Assembly: GCA_016191425.1 (NCBI GenBank) | Contig: JACPOR010000022.1 | Coordinates: 25,657 to 89,656, forward strand | Reading direction: 5' to 3' | DNA length: 64,000 nt | Source of the DNA: Chloroflexota bacterium | Lineage (GTDB): Bacteria; Chloroflexota; Limnocylindria; Limnocylindrales; CSP1-4 | Shown here: piece after piece, positions 34,035-41,743 of the stretch | Position numbering within the stretch: the stretch's first letter is position 1 | Layout: each line of letters opens with the position of its first letter | The notes under the pieces: generated by a model | Told to the model about the DNA's origin: nothing | The model's input: only the letters and a program-made list of their open reading frames with translations | Database searches by the model: none | Position numbers and translations under genes: made by a program

Positions 34035-35333
34035 ATGGAACGATCCCTGCGGGCCGTGCTGATCGGGACCTTCACGCTCCGCTTCAGCACCGGCCTGACC
34101 GGGGCCATGCTCGCCTTCTACCTGGCCGACCTCGCCGAATCCGGGGCCGCGGGCATCGACGCCAAGGTCGTCGGCGTGCTGGCCGCGATGTTCTTCCTTG
34201 CGGAGCTTGTCCTCTCGCCGGTCTTCGGCATCCTGGCCGACCGCCTCGGGCACCGGCGGGTGATGCTGTACGGGCCGGCCTTCGGAGCCGTGGCCGTGAT
34301 CCTCACCGCGGCGACCACCCACGTCGGGATCCTGGCCGGCACACGGATCCTGGAGGGTGCGTCGTCGGCGGCGTCGGTCCCGGCGATCCTCGGCTTCATC
34401 GCCCTCGCGACCGCCGGCGATGAATCGCTGCGAGGCAGGGCCTCGGCTCGCTTCGAGGGCGCGACCCTGGCCGGCCTCGGCGCCGGCTTCATCGTGGCGC
34501 CACTCCTGTTCCAGGCGATCGGCCCGAACGCATTTCTCCTCAACGCGGTCGTCTACGTCGGATCCTTCCTCATCTACCGGTTCGGTGTCGCCGACGCCCA
34601 CGCAGGCCCGCTGCCGCGCACCTCCAGCCAGACGGGGTTCCAGCGCTACCTCGCGCTCGTTCGGCATTCGCACGTCCTGCTTCTGGCACCGACGTGGATT
34701 GCCGTGAACGCATCGATCGGCCTGTGGTTCAGCCAGTCACTGTTCCAGTTCTCGAAGGAGAACACCGCGTTCCCGGATCAATGGCTGCTCCAGGGGTTCT
34801 CGGCGGTCCAGATCACCCTGGCCGCGATTCTCATCGCGATCGTCTTCGGTGCCGGCATCCTGTGGTGGGGCAATCGCTTTGACCGCTTCCGACGGACCAC
34901 GATCATCGGCTTCGGGGTCCTCGGGGGACTCGGACTCGTGGCGTCAGGACTCGTCGTCAACCACGCTGGGTTCGCGGCCGGGCACTCGGCAATCAGTGCC
35001 GGCACGGTCGTCATGGCTGCCGTCGCCTTCGCCGTTGGCCTGTTCGCGCTGGCCGGCTCGACGCCGGCCGCGGTCGGCCTCCTGGCCGACGTGAGCGAGC
35101 GCTTCCCGGAGGATCGGGGCGCGATCATGGGCCTCTACTCGGTGTTCCTCGCGATCGGCCAGATCGGCGGAAGCCTGATCGGTGGGGTCGTGGCGGACGC
35201 TCTCGGGATGGATGGGCTGCTGCTCGCGACGGGCAGCCTCCTCGTCGTCGCGCTCGTCCCGTTGCGACGGCTGCGGAACATGGAGCACCATCTCGGACCC
35301 GGCACTCCGTCGATCCTGGGAGACGCCGCATGA
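34035..35333 (+). CDS. Major facilitator superfamily transporter
   Basis: 432-residue MFS protein with about 12 membrane helices. The helix 2-3 loop ILADRLGHRRVMLYG matches the family GxLaDrxGrkxxl motif, and a central loop around residues 195-210 links two six-helix halves. Features such as GLYSVFLAIGQIGGSLIGGV resemble drug or metabolite exporters, but the substrate cannot be read. ATG 34035 is chosen over the longer frame back to 33045 because upstream sequence is antisense to the degV-like gene. It overlaps the gamma-glutamyltransferase gene by 4 bases, so the two are translationally coupled. Confidence 0.88.
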   Translation: MERSLRAVLIGTFTLRFSTGLTGAMLAFYLADLAESGAAGIDAKVVGVLAAMFFLAELVLSPVFGILADRLGHRRVMLYGPAFGAVAVILTAATTHVGILAGTRILEGASSAASVPAILGFIALATAGDESLRGRASARFEGATLAGLGAGFIVAPLLFQAIGPNAFLLNAVVYVGSFLIYRFGVADAHAGPLPRTSSQTGFQRYLALVRHSHVLLLAPTWIAVNASIGLWFSQSLFQFSKENTAFPDQWLLQGFSAVQITLAAILIAIVFGAGILWWGNRFDRFRRTTIIGFGVLGGLGLVASGLVVNHAGFAAGHSAISAGTVVMAAVAFAVGLFALAGSTPAAVGLLADVSERFPEDRGAIMGLYSVFLAIGQIGGSLIGGVVADALGMDGLLLATGSLLVVALVPLRRLRNMEHHLGPGTPSILGDAA

Positions 35334-37003
35334 GCGACCGACTGCCGGCCCCGCTCGTGCCGATGCCGCTCGCCCGGGGTCGCCACGGGGCCGTCGTGGC
35401 CCCGCATCACCTCGCCACCGCCGCCGGCCTCGAGATCCTGCATCGGGGCGGCCACGCCGTCGACGCGGCGATCGCCACGAACGCCGTCCTGGCCGTTGTC
35501 ATGCCGAATGCCTGCGGGATCGGCGGCGATGCCTTCTGGCTCATCTGGGACGCCGCCGAGCGGCGACAATTTGCGCTCAATGGCTCCGGGCGGGCCCCGC
35601 TCGGTGTCGACCCCATGGCCCTCCGGACGCGGGGCCTCACGGTCCTGCCCCTGCGCGGCCCGCTGGCGGTCACGATCCCGGGTGCGGTCCGCTCGTGGCG
35701 CGATGCCCATGCCCGATTCGGCAGGCTCCCGATCGACGTCCTGCTGGCACCCGCGATCGAGCTCGCCGCCGCTGGATTCCCGGCCTGGGATGGCTTCATC
35801 GAAGACGTCGAGCGGGTGGCACCAATCGTCGACGCGGCACTCGGGCCCGGATCGGGTTTCCGACGGACCTACCGCCCCGGCGATCGTCCCTGGGGACCCG
35901 GCGAGCTCGTCCGCCTTCCGGCGCTCGCCCGAACCCTTGGCCGCCTCGCCACGGACGGGCTGGACGCGTTCTACGCCGGCGAGCTCGGCGAGCGTCAGGC
36001 GCGGACGCTCACGTCGCTCGGTGGCGCGCACACCGCGGCCGACTTCCGGGACCACACCTCGACGTGGACCGAACCGATCGAGACGACCTACCGCGGCGTC
36101 CGGGTCACGACCCACCCACCCAACTCCTCGGGGATCGTGGCCCTGGAAATCCTCAATATCCTCGAGGCCGGCGGGGCACCGGATCGGGCGACATTCAGCC
36201 GGGCCGGCGTCACCGATCGGCGCTGGATCCACCGGGTGATCGAGGCATCCAAGCTCGCGATCGCGGACCGGGATCGCGATCTCACGGACCCAGAGCACCA
36301 CGATATCCCCGTGGCTCGGCTGCTCGACAAGGCGTACGCCGAGGACCTTGCGGCGCGGATCCCGGCAGAACATGCGAGCCGCCCGGCTCCATCCACGAAC
36401 CGGCGCGGCGGCGGGACGATCTATCTCGCCATTGTCGATGCCGGGGGCAATGCCGTCAGCCTGATCGAATCGAACTACATGGGGTTCGGCAGTGGCGTCG
36501 TCGACCCTGACACCGGCATCCATTACCAGAACCGGGGCAGCTACTTCTCTCTCGACCCCGGCCATGCCAATGTCCTCGCTCCTGGCAAGCGGACTCTCCA
36601 TACGCTCCTTCCGGGCATGCTCTTCAGGGAACCGGACCGCCCCTGGGTCGTGGCCGGCGCCATGGGCGGCGACGCCCAACCCCAGGTCCATGCCCAGCTC
36701 GTGACGGCTCTCGTCGATGGCGGGCTCGACATCCGGTCGGCCGTCGCCGCGCCACGCTGGTTCGTGGAGTCCGAAATGCACTTCGCGCCGCCCGAAGCCG
36801 TCCGTGTCGAACCGCGCTTCGCGCCGGGCGTACTGGAGGCCCTCGGAGCGATGGGCCATCCGGTCCGGCGGACCGAGCCGTTCGATGGCCGGCTGGGGCA
36901 TGAGCACGCGATCGAGCTGGTTCGCGGCGGCCCGGGCTCACGCGAAGGGTCGGTGGCGGCCACGACCGACCCGCGGAGCGCCGGCCTTCCGGCAGTCTGG
37001 TGA
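35330..37003 (+). CDS. ggt: Gamma-glutamyltransferase family protein
   Basis: Ntn-hydrolase that cleaves or transfers gamma-glutamyl groups. The 557-residue precursor would self-cleave before Thr363 in GGGTIYLAIVDAGGNAVS; the family more often has TTHxSVVD here, so a close relative with altered specificity is possible. Other features are HHLATAAGLEILHRGGHAVDAA, NACGIGGDAFWLIWD, LLPGMLF and PWVVAGAMGGDAQPQ. No signal peptide is visible, so it may be cytoplasmic, unlike the periplasmic E. coli enzyme. It overlaps the MFS gene by 4 bases, suggesting a transport-plus-hydrolysis pair for a gamma-glutamyl compound. Confidence 0.9.
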   Translation: MSDRLPAPLVPMPLARGRHGAVVAPHHLATAAGLEILHRGGHAVDAAIATNAVLAVVMPNACGIGGDAFWLIWDAAERRQFALNGSGRAPLGVDPMALRTRGLTVLPLRGPLAVTIPGAVRSWRDAHARFGRLPIDVLLAPAIELAAAGFPAWDGFIEDVERVAPIVDAALGPGSGFRRTYRPGDRPWGPGELVRLPALARTLGRLATDGLDAFYAGELGERQARTLTSLGGAHTAADFRDHTSTWTEPIETTYRGVRVTTHPPNSSGIVALEILNILEAGGAPDRATFSRAGVTDRRWIHRVIEASKLAIADRDRDLTDPEHHDIPVARLLDKAYAEDLAARIPAEHASRPAPSTNRRGGGTIYLAIVDAGGNAVSLIESNYMGFGSGVVDPDTGIHYQNRGSYFSLDPGHANVLAPGKRTLHTLLPGMLFREPDRPWVVAGAMGGDAQPQVHAQLVTALVDGGLDIRSAVAAPRWFVESEMHFAPPEAVRVEPRFAPGVLEALGAMGHPVRRTEPFDGRLGHEHAIELVRGGPGSREGSVAATTDPRSAGLPAVW

Positions 37004-37067
37004 GTCCGGAAACGGCCGCGCGTGTGCGATACTCGGGCCTCCGCAGTGCCCCATTCCGGAGGAGCCG

Positions 37068-37340
37068 GTGACCTCGAACGTCAGCCAGAGTTACCCCTAC
37101 ACGAGCGAGTCGGAGACGGACCGGGCAGCCCACATCGCCGCCCTGGTCGACGCCCGAGACAACCTTGCGACGACGATTGCCACCGAGACGACGCCGCTGG
37201 ACGCAAATGACCGATGGTGGGTCTGGAAGTGCCCGACGAGCGGGTGCCAGGGGCTTCTCCACGTTGCCGGGTACGCCCGAGATCTCCACGCGCTCTTGGT
37301 GGTCTGCGACGGGACCTGCGCGAAGACGTTCCTGCGCTGA
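37068..37340 (+). CDS. Small protein with cysteine pairs
   Basis: 90-residue protein starting at GTG 37068, with GGAGG 5 bases upstream and a GATACT -10-like box at 37028-37033. The N-terminal half is acidic and helical (ESETDRAAHIAALVDARDNLATTIA). The C-terminal half is WWVWKCPTSGCQGLLHVAG, then VVCDGTCAKTFLR, a CxxxxC...CxxxC arrangement that could bind zinc. No family recognised. The good ribosome site and neighbours on the same strand support a real gene. Confidence 0.65.
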   Translation: MTSNVSQSYPYTSESETDRAAHIAALVDARDNLATTIATETTPLDANDRWWVWKCPTSGCQGLLHVAGYARDLHALLVVCDGTCAKTFLR

Positions 37341-37378
37341 CCGGGCGACTGGACCCGTCCACGTCCACGTCCGAGTCC

Positions 37379-38212
37379 GTGACTGAGTCCGCGTCCGCGA
37401 CTGACTCCGCGAGCAGCACTGAGGCTGAGGTCGCCGCCTCCCGTCGGCAGCTGCGTCTCGACGGCCTCGGCATCATCGCCAGTGCCGGCGGTTTCGGGCT
37501 CGTCTACGGCCTCGCCGCCAGGGCCGCCGGGTTCTCGCCGATCGAGGCCTCGGCCATGTCGGTCTTCGTCTTCGCGGGGGCGGCCCAGTTCGCCGCGATC
37601 GGCTACGTCCTCGGCGGCTTCTCGTGGGCCGGAGTCCTGCTGCTCACGGCGTTCCTCAATGCCCGGCATTTCCTCTACGGAGCGGCCCTCGCCCCGTACC
37701 TGGCCGATCGTCCGAGACCCCTCCGGGCGCTCATGGCCCACGTGCTGACGGACGAGGCCTTCGCCCTGTCGATCGCCCATTTCCGCCGGATCGGCCGGGG
37801 CGACGACCGAGGCTACTGGTGGGCGTCCATCGTGATGGTCTTCGTTCCCTGGAATCTCGCCACCATCATCGGCGTCCTCGTCGGGGGCCAGATCCCGGAT
37901 CCGACGCGCTACGGCCTCGATGTCGTGTTCCCCGCAGCGATGGCGGGCCTTGCCGTGGGCCTGATCACGGGCCGGCGCGAGTTCGTCGCGGCGATCACTG
38001 CGGCGGCCATTGCCGTCGCCGTCGGGCTCGCCTGGGATCCGGCGGCTGGAATCCTCGCCGGTGCCCTCCTCGGCCCCGCCATCGGGATGGTGACGCCGCC
38101 CGGGCCCGGGGACCATCGCCACGAGGCGCTCATCGTCTTCGGGCCCACCATGGACCACCCGGCGGCGGCGCGGGACGACCCGGCGGCGGCGCGGGAGGCC
38201 GCGGACTCATGA
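37379..38212 (+). CDS. azlC: AzlC family branched-chain amino acid exporter, large subunit
   Basis: Large subunit of the AzlCD two-component exporter, linked in Bacillus to efflux of branched-chain amino acids and analogues. The core shows GGFGLVYGLAARAAGFSPIEAS, MSVFVFAGAAQFAAIGYVLGG and LLLTAFLNARHFLYGAALAPYL, all typical, with about seven membrane segments. GTG 37379 is the best start; the N-terminal VTESASATDSASSTEAE is low-complexity and probably slippage-derived, so the start is uncertain. The C-terminal tail (DHPAAARDDPAAAREAADS) is repetitive too. It overlaps azlD by 4 bases. Confidence 0.87.
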   Translation: MTESASATDSASSTEAEVAASRRQLRLDGLGIIASAGGFGLVYGLAARAAGFSPIEASAMSVFVFAGAAQFAAIGYVLGGFSWAGVLLLTAFLNARHFLYGAALAPYLADRPRPLRALMAHVLTDEAFALSIAHFRRIGRGDDRGYWWASIVMVFVPWNLATIIGVLVGGQIPDPTRYGLDVVFPAAMAGLAVGLITGRREFVAAITAAAIAVAVGLAWDPAAGILAGALLGPAIGMVTPPGPGDHRHEALIVFGPTMDHPAAARDDPAAAREAADS

Positions 38213-38541
38213 GGACGGAACTGGTCTGGCTGGCCGTGCTCATGGGTGCCGTGACGTATCCGTGGCGGGCGGTTCCGTTGCTGGCCCCCGGAATCCACCG
38301 TCTGCCGACCCGGGTTCAGGAGTACGTGCGCCTCCTTGGTCCCGCGGTTCTCGCGGCGCTGGCGGCGGTGAACACGGTCGTCGTCATCGATGCCATCCGG
38401 CGTCCGTCGCTGCACGTGGGGATCGAGTGGCTGGCCGTCGGTCTGTGCGTCGTCGTGGTGGCTGCGCGGCGCGGGCTGCTGGTCGGTCTCGTGACGGCCG
38501 CCGCCGTAGCCGCCACGGCGCGGGCAGTCGGGATCGCCTGA
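38209..38541 (+). CDS. azlD: AzlD family branched-chain amino acid exporter, small subunit
   Basis: 110-residue small subunit paired with AzlC. Four hydrophobic helices are visible, with the family phrases MGAVTYPWRAVPLL and RLLGPAVLAALAAVN. It starts at ATG 38209, inside the stop of azlC. Its last 12 bases, including the stop codon, are repeated twice just downstream (38549-38560 exact, 38566-38577 with mismatches). Confidence 0.88.
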   Translation: MRTELVWLAVLMGAVTYPWRAVPLLAPGIHRLPTRVQEYVRLLGPAVLAALAAVNTVVVIDAIRRPSLHVGIEWLAVGLCVVVVAARRGLLVGLVTAAAVAATARAVGIA

Positions 38542-38577
38542 AGTCACGGGGATCGCCTGACCATCGCGATGGCCTGA
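38530..38577 (+). repeat. Triplicated 3' end of azlD
   Basis: GGGATCGCCTGA at 38530-38541 (the gene end with its TGA), an exact copy at 38549-38560 and a variant GCGATGGCCTGA at 38566-38577, with periods of 19 and 17 bases. No hairpin or U tract accompanies them. Confidence 0.7.
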
Positions 38578-38606
38578 GACCACGGACGGCCGGGCCGACC
38601 TTCTCG

Positions 38607-38981
38607 TCAACCGTGGACCGCGTCGACCTCGATCTCCACGAGCAATCGCGGTTCGATGAGCGCGGCCACCACCACGAGGGTCGCGGCCGGCCGGATGTCG
38701 CCGAAGACCTCGCCGTGGACCTCGGCGACCGACGCGGCATGGGCCGGATCGGTCACGTACATCCGGGTCCGCACGACATCGGCGAGGCTGAATCCCACTT
38801 CCGCCAACGCTCGTTCAATGATCCCCAACGCCTCTCGCGCCTGCGCCGCGGCATCGCCGGGATGCTCGGAACCCGGGTCGGTGGTGCCGGCGACCCAGCA
38901 AGTGTCGCCAACCACGACCGCGCGGCTATAGCCGTACGGACCCTCCCAGGGACTGCCCGAGCTGACCCGCCGGCGCGGCAC
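38607..38981 (-). CDS. RidA/YjgF family enamine/imine deaminase
   Basis: 124-residue RidA-family protein, which hydrolyses reactive enamine/imine intermediates released by PLP enzymes. It contains YGYSRAVVVGDTCWVAGTT, EQ-type helix AREALGIIERALAEVGFSLADVVRTRMYVTD and the C-terminal ATLVVVAALIEPRLLVEIEVDA, where the Arg before the last strand is the usual substrate anchor. GTG 38981 is taken as start. It lies 11 bases after the M20 peptidase gene and is presumably in the same operon. Confidence 0.88.
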   Translation of the reverse strand: MPRRRVSSGSPWEGPYGYSRAVVVGDTCWVAGTTDPGSEHPGDAAAQAREALGIIERALAEVGFSLADVVRTRMYVTDPAHAASVAEVHGEVFGDIRPAATLVVVAALIEPRLLVEIEVDAVHG

Positions 38982-38992
38982 GAGCCGACGCC

Positions 38993-40237
38993 TCAGCCTT
39001 CGCGCCAGCCCGCGACAACCGGGTCCCGCCCGGCTGCCAACAGCAGCGCTGCGAGGAGCGTGGTCCGGGGAACGACCGAGCTGATCTCGAGGTACTCGTC
39101 CGGCGAGTGGTCGCGCCCGCCGATCGGTCCGAGGCCGTCGATCGACGGCACGCCCATGCCGGACGTCGTGTTGGCGTCGGATGCGCCGCCGGTCCCGACA
39201 TCGGTGGTCGAGAACCCGAGCCGCGCAGCGAGGGCCTTGACGTGGTCGGCGAGCCGGCCCGAACGCTCCAGCTTCTCCATGGGTTGCCAGGTCGCCATCT
39301 CGGTGATCTCGACCGTGACGTCCGGCACGCCAGGTTCGTCGGCGACGTCTCGAATGGCCGCGAGCGCCGCGTCGAGCGCCATCCGGGTCACCCCGCGAAC
39401 GTCCACCTCCAGGCTCGCGAGATCCGGCACGACATTCGGCCGCGAACCGGACTGGAAGACACCGACGTTGGCCGTCACGCCCGGCCAGCGGCCGTTGAGC
39501 GCCTGGATGCGTTCGACGATTCGAGCTCCGGCAAGGATAGCGTTGCGGCCCTTCTCGGGCTCGACACCGGCGTGTGCGGCGCGGCCGTACACGCTCAGGC
39601 GCAGATCGGCGATGCCCTTTCGAGATGAGACGAAATCGCCATTGGCCCGGGCACATTCCAGGACCAGGCAGAGGTCCGATTCGGCCGCGATCTCACGGAT
39701 ATGCGGCGTCGAGCTCGGCGACCCGATTTCCTCGTCCGGGTTCGCCACGTACGTGATCCGCTCGAACGGGAGGGCGTCCCATGAGCCGCCGCCCAACTCG
39801 CGAAGCCCGCCGAGAGCGTGGACCCCGGTGAGTAAGCCGCCCTTCATGTCCGTGACACCGGCACCCAGCGCGATGCCTTCCTCGATCCGGAATGGCCGCT
39901 GGGCCACGGTGCCGTCGGAGAAGACGGTGTCCATGTGACCGATCAGGAGGATCCGCGGGCCGGCGCCCTCGCGACCCCGGAACGTGCCGATGACCGTGTC
40001 GCCGAGCTTGCCCGCCGGGTCCGGCCGCCGCTCAACAGTTCCCCCGAGACCCTCGAATGCGGCCGCGACCCACGTCGCGACCTCGTTCACGCCGACCGGC
40101 GAGTAGCTCCCGCAGTCGATGTTACAGAGCATCTCCAGCTCCTCGAGGAAGTCCGGCAGGCCGGCTGTGACGAAGGCATCGAGACGTTGCAGCTCATCCG
40201 GGGCTACGCCGCCCCCGGGCGCGGTGATCGTGCCCAC
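38993..40237 (-). CDS. M20 family metallopeptidase (carboxypeptidase G2-like)
   Basis: Di-zinc M20 peptidase resembling glutamate carboxypeptidase, 414 residues. Metal and catalytic motifs are LLIGHMDTVF, GAGVTDMKGGLL (bridging Asp), NPDEEIGS (general base Glu) and LVLECARANGDFV. The dimerisation lid follows from about residue 195, and the final metal His lies in GGRDHSPDEYL. GTG 40237 starts 6 bases after a TACACT box; the ATG two bases upstream is out of frame. No signal peptide, so it acts on intracellular peptides or N-acyl amino acids; the substrate is not known. Confidence 0.92.
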   Translation of the reverse strand: MGTITAPGGGVAPDELQRLDAFVTAGLPDFLEELEMLCNIDCGSYSPVGVNEVATWVAAAFEGLGGTVERRPDPAGKLGDTVIGTFRGREGAGPRILLIGHMDTVFSDGTVAQRPFRIEEGIALGAGVTDMKGGLLTGVHALGGLRELGGGSWDALPFERITYVANPDEEIGSPSSTPHIREIAAESDLCLVLECARANGDFVSSRKGIADLRLSVYGRAAHAGVEPEKGRNAILAGARIVERIQALNGRWPGVTANVGVFQSGSRPNVVPDLASLEVDVRGVTRMALDAALAAIRDVADEPGVPDVTVEITEMATWQPMEKLERSGRLADHVKALAARLGFSTTDVGTGGASDANTTSGMGVPSIDGLGPIGGRDHSPDEYLEISSVVPRTTLLAALLLAAGRDPVVAGWREG

Positions 40238-40243
40238 ATGAGG

Positions 40244-40249
40244 AGTGTA
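40244..40249 (-). promoter_or_regulatory. -10 box of the M20 peptidase-RidA operon
   Basis: TACACT on the minus strand, exactly 6 bases before GTG 40237, with no ribosome site. Just upstream (40250-40269) GATCGGCGCC is repeated twice in tandem. Confidence 0.5.
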
Positions 40250-40302
40250 GATCGGCGCCGATCGGCGCCGCCACAGGACGGTCGGCGATCGGCGGATTCG
40301 GC

Positions 40303-41100
40303 CTATGGGGCGGGCGCACCGGGTGGGGCATCAAGGCTGATTGCCGCCCTGATCTGGTCCGTCACCTGCTCGATCCCAAGCCCTTGCAGTTCCGTGGGCC
40401 AGCCGTCGACGTAGGCCGCGACGATCTTGCCGTCCGCGACGCGCATGGCGCCGTCGTTGCCGATCGTCTTGTAGCGCTCGGCCAAGTCGGTCCTGGTCGA
40501 CCAGCTGGGAACGGCGTCCCACACCTTCGCGAAGGACGCCCAGCTGAACAGGTAAAGGAGCGCCGGATCCTTGGGGATCGATCGCTCAAGGTCGGCGAAC
40601 TCCTTCTCCGGATAACCTCCGGGGCCGACGACGAGCACGAACTCGACTCTGAGCAGGCCATCCGGTCCCAGGTTCGGCGTCCCCTTGATGACCGAGTCGA
40701 CATCGATCAGCGCGACGGCCGTCGAGTCGCTGCCGTACGTGCCGCCGCGTTCGACGCCGACGTAGCGCCCGACGACGATAAGCTCCGCGAAATCGACGGC
40801 GCCGGCGAGGGTCTCGGCCCTTCGCATGCCCTCCCCCATCGACGCCAGGAAGCTCCACATGCTGCCGGGGTCGTACGTGATCGGACCTGCAGTCTCAGGG
40901 GCGGGCTGCTCCTCGACCGGCGGCGAAGGCGCGACCGACGCCGGCTCCAAGACGACCGGCACTGGCTCGACCGAGACGGGCTCCGCTCCAGGGGCGCCAT
41001 AACAGCCGGCGAGGATCACGACGAGGACGATCGGCAACAGTGGCAGCCAGCCTCGCGGACGTCTCGACACATGCACCGCTGAGGCCCCCTTTGGTCTCAT
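40303..41100 (-). CDS. Putative lipoprotein of unknown function
   Basis: 265-residue lipoprotein. After MRPKGASAVHVSRRPRGW comes a hydrophobic stretch ending in the lipobox LAGC, then a Pro/Glu/Val-rich linker (EPVSVEPVPVVLEPASVAPSPP). The globular part has FAELIVVGRYVGVERGGTYG and VALIDVDSVIKGTPNLGPDGLLRVEFVLVVG, which look like beta strands. The family is not recognised. ATG 41100 or the ATG at 41109 may be the start. A TACAAT -10-like box lies at 41135-41140 with a short leader. Confidence 0.75.
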   Translation of the reverse strand: MRPKGASAVHVSRRPRGWLPLLPIVLVVILAGCYGAPGAEPVSVEPVPVVLEPASVAPSPPVEEQPAPETAGPITYDPGSMWSFLASMGEGMRRAETLAGAVDFAELIVVGRYVGVERGGTYGSDSTAVALIDVDSVIKGTPNLGPDGLLRVEFVLVVGPGGYPEKEFADLERSIPKDPALLYLFSWASFAKVWDAVPSWSTRTDLAERYKTIGNDGAMRVADGKIVAAYVDGWPTELQGLGIEQVTDQIRAAISLDAPPGAPAP

Positions 41101-41187
41101 AGTGAGCATTGATCCGCGCGCAATCCGCGGAAGCATTGTAGTCAATGGACGGGACGGGCGACGAACTGGAAGGTCGAGAAGCACCGA

Positions 41188-41505
41188 TCATGCACCTCGA
41201 AGGGGTTCCCGAACGGTGACGCAGGCCAACTGTATGACCGACCTCGTCGCATCCCAGGGTCGAGGGGCCCGCGTCGTGGCGGCCGCGCGGGAGGTCGAGA
41301 GGTCAACCAACCCATAGAAGTGGTTGGCGTCGTTGGCCACGCACTGGCTACGAGGCGTGGCATCGCAGATGTTGCTGCAACTCGATCCGAAGTAGGGATC
41401 GTTCGTGTGATAGGCCAGCGCCCGATTCGCCAGGGGCAGAGCCGCAAGCACCAGCGCGGCCACGACCACCCCGAAACGCATTCGCCGGATATGCCGGACC
41501 CGCAT
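41188..41505 (-). CDS. Small secreted cysteine-containing protein (tentative)
   Basis: About 105 residues from ATG 41505: signal peptide MRVRHIRRMRFGVVVAALVLAALPLANRALA (read here in two parts; AxA-type cleavage after RALA), then YHTNDPYFGSSCSNICDATPRSQC, giving four cysteines that could form disulfides. No family recognised. A G-run rather than a clear ribosome site precedes the ATG, and no partner genes are evident. The convincing signal peptide is the main support. Confidence 0.45.
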   Translation of the reverse strand: MRVRHIRRMRFGVVVAALVLAALPLANRALAYHTNDPYFGSSCSNICDATPRSQCVANDANHFYGLVDLSTSRAAATTRAPRPWDATRSVIQLACVTVREPLRGA

Positions 41506-41728
41506 GCGACGCACCCCCCCCGATTCGCTGTTCGGTCGCGGCCAGAGGCCCGATCCCGCCTGCACGGTTCACCCCCCCGCGCGAGTTGTCAACAATCACT
41601 GGACCGTGTGGTCGAGGAAGGAGCCACCTCGAGCCGGTATCGGGCGGAAGCCGCCGGAGCCCCGCCTCTCGGTTCGAGCCGGCAGGCGGCCAGGCGCGGT
41701 GCGGCCGATCCGGCGCATGACTCGTTGC

Positions 41729-41734
41729 TATCCT
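41729..41734 (+). promoter_or_regulatory. -10 box of CphA-like Mur ligase gene
   Basis: TATCCT with 9 bases to GTG 41744. A transcript starting 7 bases on would be leaderless or have a 2-8 base leader, depending on whether GTG 41744 or 41750 is used. Confidence 0.45.
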
Positions 41735-41743
41735 GCGGGGATT

